64,000 bases of DNA, from NCBI GenBank assembly GCA_016709335.1, contig JADJNC010000010.1:97588-161587 (forward strand). Reading direction: 5' to 3'. The stretch comes from Candidatus Propionivibrio dominans. Lineage in GTDB: Bacteria; Pseudomonadota; Gammaproteobacteria; Burkholderiales; Rhodocyclaceae. Position numbers and translations under genes: made by a program. The notes under the pieces are model-generated. The model did not search any database and was not told the origin of the DNA. It worked only from the letters and a program-made list of their open reading frames with translations. Below are positions 54,434 through 62,720 of this stretch, in pieces. The first letter of the stretch is position 1. Each line of letters begins with the position of its first letter.

Positions 54434-55783
54434 ATGTCAGCACAACAGATTTTTCGTTTGCGCAACCCGGCCCTGCTGATGGCCCTGGCGGCCGCATTTC
54501 CGGTGATTTCCTACGCGTCGGGGGCGGCCAATGTCGATTTCGCCGCCGGTAGCGTAACAGCAGTCAATTCCGTTGGCGTGCAGCGGCCACTGAGCAAAGG
54601 GGCCGAGATCGGTAACGGCGATACCATCCGCACCGGCGATGGCGGTCGCGCGCAGGTACGCTTCTCCGATGGCGCGATCGTCTCCTTGCAGCCGCAGACC
54701 GAGTTTCGCATCGACAACTATCAGTATTCGGGGAAAGCGGACGAGTCCGAGAAGGGCTTTTTCAGTTTGCTCAAGGGCGGGTTGCGTACCATCACCGGCC
54801 TGGTCGGGCGATCCAATCGCGATAACTACAAGGTGTCGACCAGTGTGGCCACGATCGGCATTCGCGGCACGGAATATACGGCGGGTTTGAACCCCTCAGG
54901 CGACGAGTTGAATGTGGCGACCGGGGAGGGTCTGGTCGAAGTGTGCAACGCAGCCGGCTGCATCTTGCTGGCCAGTGGCGAGTCGGGCCTGGTGCAGGGA
55001 AATGCTGCGCCGCGCCGTTCCGACGTGCGTCCTCTTTTGCCGCCGGCTTCAATTCCACAAAACCTTCAGCCCGTATTTTCAAGCGCGAATCAGCGCCCTG
55101 AACCTTCTCCGCCACCGACACTGCCACCCACACCGCCCCTGGTTTCGGGTTCCAACTACGCCGTGGCTTTTGCCGGTGAAGTCTCGGGGTCTCCGAATTC
55201 GAATGTTGTTTCGCCAGTGAATGCCACTTTTGACACCGCGAACGCACTGACTTCGTTTGACGATGGATCCGTTACCTATTCTGCGAGCGTGATTGCCGGC
55301 GCATTCTCTTCCGAGGGTGTTATCGGCTGGGGGCGCTGGGCCAGCGGCACTACTTCTGCTTCAGGTTCGCTGATCGGCTTCCATTATGTAACTGGCATTC
55401 CGACGCCAACGGCCGATCTCGCAGCGCTTGGCGGCATCACTGCAACGTATAACCTGATCGGGTTCACCTTCCCCACGGCACAGGATGGTACGGTTGGTCA
55501 AGCGCCGAGCGGTACGCTAACTGCCAATTTCGGGGGGGGGATGTCTAATTCGACAATCAGCTTGAACATGACGGTACCGATCGGTGGGCAGACCTTCTCG
55601 ATCGTTGGCGGTACATCCTGGGCGAGCGCATCAATGCCGCAGACGTTTTCCTTCAATACGGCGTGTGCTGCGGTCAATGGCTTCTTTACGGGTGCCAATG
55701 CGTCTCATGCGGGTATCGCGTACAAGATCGACAGTGGCATGTCCATGGGATATGTGTCCGGTGTGGGTGCATTCAAGCGCTAA
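54434..55783 (+). CDS. FecR-domain protein with C-terminal TbpB-like barrel (second paralogue)
   Basis: 449 aa: signal peptide (NPALLMALAAAFPVISYA), FecR domain (about 35-180; GFFSLLKGGLRTITGLVGRS, ATIGIRGTEYTAGLNPSG), a Pro-rich linker, and a C-terminal part (about 235-449) in strands resembling the TbpB barrel of surface lipoproteins and hemophores, ending CAAVNGFFTGANASHAGIAY and VSGVGAFKR. No lipobox, so a soluble secreted cargo is possible. A run of nine G at 55532-55540 (TTC GGG GGG GGG ATG) lies inside the frame. Likely the cargo of the DUF560-like protein; inferred. Confidence 0.75.
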   Translation: MSAQQIFRLRNPALLMALAAAFPVISYASGAANVDFAAGSVTAVNSVGVQRPLSKGAEIGNGDTIRTGDGGRAQVRFSDGAIVSLQPQTEFRIDNYQYSGKADESEKGFFSLLKGGLRTITGLVGRSNRDNYKVSTSVATIGIRGTEYTAGLNPSGDELNVATGEGLVEVCNAAGCILLASGESGLVQGNAAPRRSDVRPLLPPASIPQNLQPVFSSANQRPEPSPPPTLPPTPPLVSGSNYAVAFAGEVSGSPNSNVVSPVNATFDTANALTSFDDGSVTYSASVIAGAFSSEGVIGWGRWASGTTSASGSLIGFHYVTGIPTPTADLAALGGITATYNLIGFTFPTAQDGTVGQAPSGTLTANFGGGMSNSTISLNMTVPIGGQTFSIVGGTSWASASMPQTFSFNTACAAVNGFFTGANASHAGIAYKIDSGMSMGYVSGVGAFKR

Positions 55784-55799
55784 GAAGCTTGCGCATGGA

Positions 55800-56759
55800 T
55801 TAAGCGTCAAGCCAGTCAAGGTAGTTCGCCAAGCTGGCCGCACCACAGATTCGTTGCGCACTGGCACGCGCGTTTTCGGAAAGACACCTGGCCTTTTCCG
55901 GGTTCCCGGCAAGCTCGACGATGCGCTCGAATGCTTCTTCCTGATTGTTGACGATAAAGCCATTGATCCCTGGCTCGATCCATTCCGCGTAACCCCCTGC
56001 TGGCGATGCAACGACCGGGGTTCCCGAGGCGAGCGCTTCCATAACCGCTCTTCCTGAGGCTGCGGGTTTTCCTGGGGCTGTACGATAAAAAAAACAGTCC
56101 AGATTGGCGACAAAATCCGCAGCATCCTCTTCGTCGATTTTCAGCAGGTCGATCACGGGTGTGTCGGCGACAAAAGGACGCAAACATTCTCCCCCCATGA
56201 TTCGAACCTGATGGCCGCGCCACGCCAGCATGCGATAAAGCGAAACGTCTTCCGGGTGATGTTTCCAAGGATCGTCCCGCGAATGGCGACCGATCCGAAA
56301 TGCTGAGGCCGGTATTCGCCGCGAGGGATGAAAACGATCAAGATCGATCAGTGGCGGGCAGACGATTCCAGGCAGACCGACTGCATTTTTTAAAGTCTGC
56401 GAGACAAATACCAATTCGGCAACCGGCAGAGAAGGTCGGTCGAGAAGCGCGAGCAGGGAAAAAATCCTCTCCAGCGAAAATAGGTCGCAGATCACCACCA
56501 GCCTGCGCACGCGAGCGTATTCGAGCCAGATTCCTGATTCGAGTTGGGTGCCGAGAATGATCAGTATCCCACCTTCAGGCCGCTGCCCCGAGAAGCTGAT
56601 AATGGGCGTCGCGGCGTATCTGCGTGCGGCCTCTCCCGGTCGGTCGGCCCAAAGAGTTACCGCGCGCTTTCCGGCCAGGAGCTGAAACAGTGCAGACGCG
56701 TGATTCTCGGTGCCACCGGTCCCATCAAATCGCGTGACAATGTGAATAGGCTGACTCAT
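55800..56759 (-). CDS. Glycosyltransferase, family 1 (GT-B)
   Basis: 319 aa. The C-terminal half shows a GT4-like pattern: SGRAVMEALASGTPVVASPAGGYAE, EWIEPGINGFIVNN, with the EX7E-like donor site. The N-terminal half has TRFDGTGGTENHASALFQLL, a typical acceptor-side start. Product unknown, but its place next to the TPR/GT41 gene and surface genes suggests surface glycan or protein glycosylation. Convergent with the FecR cluster and divergent from the TPR gene. Somewhat AT-richer spots occur. Confidence 0.85.
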   Translation of the reverse strand: MSQPIHIVTRFDGTGGTENHASALFQLLAGKRAVTLWADRPGEAARRYAATPIISFSGQRPEGGILIILGTQLESGIWLEYARVRRLVVICDLFSLERIFSLLALLDRPSLPVAELVFVSQTLKNAVGLPGIVCPPLIDLDRFHPSRRIPASAFRIGRHSRDDPWKHHPEDVSLYRMLAWRGHQVRIMGGECLRPFVADTPVIDLLKIDEEDAADFVANLDCFFYRTAPGKPAASGRAVMEALASGTPVVASPAGGYAEWIEPGINGFIVNNQEEAFERIVELAGNPEKARCLSENARASAQRICGAASLANYLDWLDA

Positions 56760-56770
56760 GATTCGCTCCC

Positions 56771-58926
56771 ATGGAATTTACCCACATTTTATCAAGCAAA
56801 CCCTCACTCGTTTCCGAGCGGGCCAAGCTGGCTCGGCATATTGCCAATGCCAGCCCTCTTACGGGTAATGAACTCGTGGACATGGGCATCAGGCTGCATC
56901 AGGCTGGTGATCTGGAAGCGGCGCTGGCCGCATTCGAATGTGCGTCATCTGAAATGCCGGGCAGAATCGATGTCTGGCATGCCGTCTCGGCGCTGCGTCT
57001 TGCACTCAATCGTCCTAAGCGGCTTTGTTGGCTTGTAACGTCGCTTTACAAATGGATACCGGGAATGTTGAAAGTTTGTTTAACGTGGCCGTGGTTCTGG
57101 CGGCGCTTGGCCTTCTTGAACCGGCGCTGCATGCCTACGACAAGGTGCTGGCGAATGACCCACGGCACTTCGGGGCAGGCCTGAACCGCATTACCTGCCT
57201 GCTGCACCTCGGCCGCATTGAAGAGGCCATTGCGGCTGGCCGGACGGCGCTGGATAGCAATCCCGGACAGGCCGATCTGTGGTTCAACCTCGGTGAAGCT
57301 TATACAAGTGCCAGTGATCACCAGAATGCCCATGCCGCCTACGAACAAGCCTTGACACTCGATGCCAGGATGACGAAGGCGGCGGTAGCCCTTGCAGTTT
57401 CGCTTGCAGCGCTTGGGCGGCTGGGCGAAGCATCAGCCCGTTTTCAAGACCTGCATAAGCATTTTCCGGAGGCGCTGCAAGCGTTTCGCAGCCCACTGCC
57501 TACCGATGCCTTCGCCGCCTATCCTGAACTCGAGCCCGGACGTATCGCGTTGATTGCCGCGTATGCCGACTATCGGGCTTGCAAGTGGCGTCACCGGGGC
57601 GAGTTCGTGCAACTCTATAAACGAGTTATCGACGGCGATGGTTGCCGCCCACTGGACAATCCTGATCTGCCTTTCCTGGGAATTGGGCTGCCAGTCGCGG
57701 GGGAATATCGCCTGCGGGCGGCGTCGCAGGTTGCCAGACGTATCTCTGGCGAGTGCGCGCCACGACGCCTGGTTCGCCCGAAACGTTCTCGCAACGCTCG
57801 GCTTCGGATCGGCTATGTCAGTGGCGATTTTCGTCAGCATCCGACCGCGTACCTTATTGCCAGGCTGTTTGAACTGCATGATCGCTCGCGGTTCGAGGTA
57901 TTCGCCTATTCGACGGGGCCCAATGAGGATAGTGCCTATCGGCAGCGATTCAGGCATGACGCCGATTTTTTTCTGGACGTTTCCGGCTACGATACCCCCT
58001 CATTCGGCCAGCGCATTGCCCATGACCGAATCGACTTGCTGATCGATTTGCAGGGCTATACCCTGCATGCGCGCACGGCGGTATTCTCACTGCGGCCCGC
58101 CCCAGTGCAAGTGACTTATCTGGCTTACCTTGCAACACTCGGCGCGCCATGGATAGATTATGTTCTGCTCGACCGAATGGTGCTAAGCATCGAAGAGCGT
58201 CAATGGTGGTCAGAGAGTGTGGCCTATTTGCCAGATACGCTCTACTTGTGCGATGACAGCTTCGTCTTCGATGCCAGCACTGCACCCGACCGTGAGTCTC
58301 TCGGGTTGCCGGCGACAAAGTTTGTCTTCTGCTGTCTGAATGCTCCGTGGAAAATAAGCCCGGAGGACTTCCAGTTGTGGATGAGAATCCTGCAGGCTGT
58401 TCCGGATGCAGTATTGTGGCTCTATGCGGAAACGCACTCCTGCATCGACAGCCTCAGATCCGAGGCACTAAGGTATGGCATGGATGCCGAACGCCTTCAT
58501 TTTTCAGGCAAGGTGCCACACGTCGAACACCTGGCCCGTTTTTCCGCTGCCGACGTCTTTCTTGATACCCGCCTGTGCAATGCCCATACAACCGCAATCG
58601 AAGCCCTGGCCTGCGGCTTGCCTGTTGTCTCCTGGCCAGGTGAGAGTGTCGTTGCTCGAGTGGGAGGAAGTCTATTGCGTGCTCATGGTCTGGAGATGCT
58701 TGTCGCCGACAGCGCCGATGAATACGTGGCAATTGCCGTGCGCCTGGCTAGCGACGCCGTATTTCGCGCTCAGGTTCGCCTCATTGCTTCGCGCCGGAAG
58801 GGCTCCCGCCTCTTCTGCAGTGAGCGCCGGGTGCGGGAAATCGAACGCGCCTATGAAACCATGTGGGAGCGGCACCTCGCAGGCCTGCCGCCGACCGACT
58901 TCGACGTGCCGCCGCTGGAGGCGTGA
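56771..58926 (+). pseudogene. TPR plus GT41 (O-GlcNAc transferase-like) protein, frameshifted
   Basis: Large tetratricopeptide protein with a C-terminal SPINDLY/OGT-type GT41 domain: RLRIGYVSGDFRQHPTAYLI, RPAPVQVTYLAYLATLGAPW, IEALACGLPVVSWPGESVVA. These enzymes transfer GlcNAc to proteins. The frame starts at ATG 56771 (MEFTHILSS), reads to LALNRPK and breaks at about 57019-57022, where one base is missing; the other frame continues ALLACNVALQMDTGNVESLF to 58926. Restored length is 718 aa. The last 82 bp and the next gene are partly duplicated at 52004-52287. Frameshift real or artefact unknown. Confidence 0.85.
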
Positions 58927-58953
58927 AACAGCCCGGGCCAGTCCCGCAGGAGA

Positions 58954-59452
58954 TCATGCGCGGCGCCGATAGACGACGAACGAAAACCTCAGCCCGGACG
59001 TGCCCTGCTGCGCCTGGCGAGATACTTCTTCCCACTCCTGTGGCAGGACTTCAGGAAAAAACACATCACCCTCGATGCTTTCTGCGATCTCCGTCAGATA
59101 GAGCCGGCTGGCCAAGGGCAGCGCCTGTCGATAGAGTTCGGCGCCGCCGATGACGAATGCTTGATCGACTTTATCGGACAGTTCTGCCTTTGCGCAGTGC
59201 CTCTTCGAGCGAGCCGGCGAGCGTGGCGCCGGGCGCTTGAAAGGCCGGATTGCGGCTGACGACGAGGTTTTGCCTTCCGGGCAGCGGGCGGAAGGCGTCG
59301 GGCAGCGACTCCCAGGTTTTTCGTCCCATGATGACCGGCTTGCCGCGCGTCGTTTCGCGGAAGTGGCGCATGTCTTCCGGCAGGTGCCAGAGCAGTTCGT
59401 TGTTCTTGCCGATGGCGCGGTTGCTGGCGACGGCAGCAATCAGTGAAATCAT
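58954..59452 (-). pseudogene. folA: Dihydrofolate reductase, frameshifted
   Basis: DHFR, which regenerates tetrahydrofolate consumed by thymidylate synthase. The N-terminus ISLIAAVASNRAIGKNNELLW and GKPVIMGRKTWESLPDAF are intact, up to LEEALRKG. At about 59187-59188 an extra C (on the plus strand) shifts the frame; the rest (ELSDKVDQAFVIGGAELYRQ, FFPEVLPQEWEEVSRQ, RFSFVVYRRRA) is in another frame. Removing one base gives 165 aa, the normal length. Since folA is usually essential, a sequencing indel is as likely as real loss. Operon partner is thyA. Confidence 0.88.
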
Positions 59453-59473
59453 GGTTTCAGCGCTGATCTTCGT

Positions 59474-60295
59474 CTAAACCGCAACCGGTGCCGCGATGTG
59501 CGGGTGCGGGTCGTAGCCTTCAAGCGTGAAGTCCTCGAAGCGGAAGGCGAAAATATCCTTGACCTCGGGATTCAGGTGCATGGTGGGTAGAGGCCGGAGG
59601 TCGCGGGCCAGTTGCAGGCGTACCTGGTCAAAATGATTGCTGTAGAGATGCGCATCGCCGAAGCTGTGCACGAAATCGCCGGGACGATAACCGCAGACCT
59701 GCGCCAGCATCAGCGTGAGCAGCGCATAAGAGGCGATGTTGAAGGGGACGCCAAGGAAAATGTCGGCACTGCGCTGGTAAAGCTGGCAGGAGAGTTTCGG
59801 CCGCTGATCGGCATCGCCGGGTGCCGGGGGGGCAACGTAGAGCTGGAACAGGCAATGGCAGGGTGGCAACGCCATACGCTCGACATCGCCGGGATTCCAT
59901 GCACTCACCAGGTGCCGGCGCGAGTCCGGATTATTCTTCAGGCCGTCAACGAGCTGGACGATCTGGTCGATCTCGCGTCCGTCCGGAGTTTTCCAGTGCC
60001 GCCACTGGTGACCATAGACCGGTCCGAGATCGCCGTTCTCGTCAGCCCACTCGTCCCAGATGCGGACGCCATTTTCCTTGAGGTAGCGGATGTTGGTGTC
60101 GCCCTGCAGGAACCACAGCAACTCGTGGATGATCGAGCGCAGGTGCAGCTTCTTGGTCGTCAGCAGCGGAAAGCCGGCACTGAGGTCGAAGCGCATTTGC
60201 CAGCCAAATACCGAGCGGGTACCGGTACCGGTGCGGTCTGCCTTTGGGGTGCCATGTTCGAGGACATGGCGCATCAGGTCAAGATACGGCTTCAT
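59474..60295 (-). CDS. thyA: Thymidylate synthase
   Basis: Makes dTMP from dUMP using methylene-tetrahydrofolate. 273 aa. Motifs: [40 protein letters not shown], the catalytic cysteine in [42 protein letters not shown], and [15 protein letters not shown]. 21 bp upstream of folA in the usual order. Complete. Confidence 0.97.
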   Translation of the reverse strand: MKPYLDLMRHVLEHGTPKADRTGTGTRSVFGWQMRFDLSAGFPLLTTKKLHLRSIIHELLWFLQGDTNIRYLKENGVRIWDEWADENGDLGPVYGHQWRHWKTPDGREIDQIVQLVDGLKNNPDSRRHLVSAWNPGDVERMALPPCHCLFQLYVAPPAPGDADQRPKLSCQLYQRSADIFLGVPFNIASYALLTLMLAQVCGYRPGDFVHSFGDAHLYSNHFDQVRLQLARDLRPLPTMHLNPEVKDIFAFRFEDFTLEGYDPHPHIAAPVAV

Positions 60296-60411
60296 GCGTA
60301 GGCGGGGATGGTTGCAATGCCCCGAATTGTAATGGATCGGCTGCTGTCCCTGTCCGTTTTCTCAAATGCCGACTGGTGGACTATCATTGCACAACGACAT
60401 GATTCACTGAC

Positions 60412-60439
60412 TTGCAGCTTTTGGAAGTCGCTTTATACT
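60412..60439 (+). promoter_or_regulatory. Sigma-70-like promoter upstream of the PilZ-like gene
   Basis: TTGCAG (60412-60417), 16-base spacer, TATACT (60434-60439), about 50 bp before the start codon at 60492. Inferred from consensus only. Confidence 0.5.
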
Positions 60440-60491
60440 ATCGAATTATTCATTCATCTTTCCCCCTGCCCGGGATAAAGGACTGCTCGCC

Positions 60492-62021
60492 ATGATCCTG
60501 AATCTTTTTTCGTCACGTCCGGATCATCCGCTGGGTGATGCCAAGGAGTTCAAGCGGGTTCTTGCCGAATTGCCTCTGGATAATTCATTCAAGGCAGTTG
60601 ATGAATTGTACGGCTGGTTCGAATCATTGCAGTCGGCGGACGATTTCCGGGTTGATCATTTTTTTGATGTGGTTCGGCAACTCGACGAGGCGGCGCAACC
60701 CCACATTCGACGCCTGTCGCGAGACTACCTGTACTCACCGCGGCTATCGAAGAGTGAAGAGCGCCGTTTGTGGAGCATGTGCTACAACTACTGGGGCGAA
60801 GTCTCCAGTCTCTATGCTCGCTGCATTGAGCGTGCGCGGCTGAATCCCAAAGACAAAGGCAGCGAGGCGCTCAAGCCCTCGCTGCCGCTGGCCGCAACGC
60901 GTTTGATGGCGGCGCGTGCCACTCAGTTGAAATGGGTTGAGTATCGGTATGGGCCGATCGGCGAGGACCTGTGGCGTGGCCTCGGACAGCCCTATCTGGC
61001 CGCTGAAGCGGCGGGTTACTCGCAGAAGTCCGTGCAACTCTACCCATCGCAAACGGGCTTGACCAGCGTGACTGAGCAATATTTGCAGTCGCTGGTTTTC
61101 TATTCGTCGTCAATGGACAGCCTGATGCCGCTCGAAATCGAACTGGCTGACCGGTTGATCGCCCACTTCCAGCCGGGCTTTGTTTTTTCGGACAATTGTT
61201 TACCTGAAAGCGTGTATTGGGTCGACGCCGCAGGCGGTTCTCCACCGGCCCGGCTGGCGCGAAAGCCCGATCAGCGTTTGTCGTCCCTGCGCTTTTTTTC
61301 TCCGGGAAGCGCACCGCAGGCCTTGAACGAATTGATGCGCAGCGTAGAACGTGGTCAGCTTCCTGCGGAACTGAATCTGGGCGGTGAATACCTGGCCAAG
61401 GCCGTGCTGCCTGTGCTGCGCCATCTGGCTTTGTACTGGGCACCGGAGCCGCCGCAACGCGAGCACAGGCGTCATGCCGTAAAAACGCGGATTGCCGTGC
61501 TGCAGGGCTTTGACGACAGCTTTACCGTGTTTGCCGGTGATGTGGCACGCCTGGGCAAGGAGCGTACGGCCAAGAGCTGGGTCGTCGAGAACGTCAGTCT
61601 CGGCGGTTTTGGTGCCGGGGTCGATGATCTGTGTGGCGACTGGCTCAAGATTGGCACCTTGCTCAGCATGCAGCCCGAGGGTGGTGAGAACTGGGTGCTG
61701 GGAGTGGTCAGGCGATACAACAAGGATTCCGACGCGCATGCTCGAGTTGGTATCCAGGCGCTGTCCAGACAAGCGCAGAGCGTCGAGTTGCGACCGCGGA
61801 CGTCGGGTTTTTCGGCAACCGGCGCCATTCCCGGAATCTGGCTGCGCGAGGGCAACGCGCCGGGTGAGGCACGGGTGGTGTTGCCGAGTTCAAGTTTCGA
61901 TTTGCGCGAGAACATGGAGTTTGCGCACGACGGTCGGCGCTATCTGCTGACGCCGGTTGAGCTTGAAGAAGTCGGCAGCCATTTCGAGATCGGCCGCTAT
62001 CGCGAACACATTTCGGAGTAG
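60492..62021 (+). CDS. PilZ-like domain protein, function unknown
   Basis: 509 aa, apparently cytoplasmic, with no signal peptide. The N-terminal 300 residues are helical and not recognised. The C-terminal part has a PilZ-like pattern: an Arg/His cluster EHRRHAVKTRIA (about 320-331), then VVENVSLGGFGAGVD (about 360), similar to the R-x-x-x-R and (D/N)xSxxG motifs that bind cyclic di-GMP. The arginine spacing is not canonical, so c-di-GMP binding is not certain. Similar proteins are conserved in Rhodocyclaceae. Stands alone behind a plausible promoter. Confidence 0.6.
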   Translation: MILNLFSSRPDHPLGDAKEFKRVLAELPLDNSFKAVDELYGWFESLQSADDFRVDHFFDVVRQLDEAAQPHIRRLSRDYLYSPRLSKSEERRLWSMCYNYWGEVSSLYARCIERARLNPKDKGSEALKPSLPLAATRLMAARATQLKWVEYRYGPIGEDLWRGLGQPYLAAEAAGYSQKSVQLYPSQTGLTSVTEQYLQSLVFYSSSMDSLMPLEIELADRLIAHFQPGFVFSDNCLPESVYWVDAAGGSPPARLARKPDQRLSSLRFFSPGSAPQALNELMRSVERGQLPAELNLGGEYLAKAVLPVLRHLALYWAPEPPQREHRRHAVKTRIAVLQGFDDSFTVFAGDVARLGKERTAKSWVVENVSLGGFGAGVDDLCGDWLKIGTLLSMQPEGGENWVLGVVRRYNKDSDAHARVGIQALSRQAQSVELRPRTSGFSATGAIPGIWLREGNAPGEARVVLPSSSFDLRENMEFAHDGRRYLLTPVELEEVGSHFEIGRYREHISE

Positions 62022-62081
62022 TCATCAGGAATCCAGAGCGATTGCCTGCTCGTCCCGGTGGCTGGAGGCTGGATTCCGGGT

Positions 62082-62621
62082 TCAGTCTATTCCTCGTTTT
62101 CGCTGTGCCCGATTCCCTGGTGCTTTTTCCTGATCGAGATCCTTGAGTAGCTGATAAATTGCCCGGAAGCTGCGTGGCGCCCTGTTCTGTTCATGCTCCT
62201 TGAGCGCGGCTCTGCGCAGCGAGCGCAGGTGTTGCAGATCGACCGTCGGGTAGTCTGTGGCAATCACCTGCAAAACCGTTTCGTCGGCCAGCAAATCCGT
62301 GCGCAATCGTTCAAGTCGATGCAGTCTGGCCGTTTCGCTCGCCGATTCGCCGCGCACCAGCGCCAGCGCGGCGCGAATCGGCTCCACATCGACATTGCGC
62401 ATGATTTTGCCGATGTATTGCATCTGCCGACGCTTGGCTTCGTCGTGCCGCGTCATTCGCCGGGCGTCGGTTACAGCCGAGCGCAGCTCCTCGGGGATGT
62501 CGATTTTCTTGATGCGCTCGGTGGACAGAGCAACAAGTTCCTCACCAAGCGACTGCAGTTCTTCCATCTGCTGCTTGCGTCGGGTCTTTGAAAGCGGTAC
62601 TTCCTCTTCGTTGGCGTTCAT
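62082..62621 (-). CDS. darP: Ribosome-associated protein DarP (YjgA)
   Basis: Dual-action ribosome maturation protein of the UPF0307 family, 179 aa. Family signature: PLSKTRRKQQMEELQSLGEE, ARRMTRHDEAKRRQMQYIGK, RLHRLERLRTDLL and RAIYQLLKDL. It helps 50S assembly. Divergent from pmbA, the usual pairing in betaproteobacteria and gammaproteobacteria. Confidence 0.95.
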   Translation of the reverse strand: MNANEEEVPLSKTRRKQQMEELQSLGEELVALSTERIKKIDIPEELRSAVTDARRMTRHDEAKRRQMQYIGKIMRNVDVEPIRAALALVRGESASETARLHRLERLRTDLLADETVLQVIATDYPTVDLQHLRSLRRAALKEHEQNRAPRSFRAIYQLLKDLDQEKAPGNRAQRKRGID

Positions 62622-62720
62622 CGGTTTTCTATTCAGGTGCAGGGTATCAGGTCATGCCGGAGCAGATAGCCGGCAGGGAACTGCTATGATAGCGGCTTTC
62701 ATCGCCAGCATCGCCATCCC

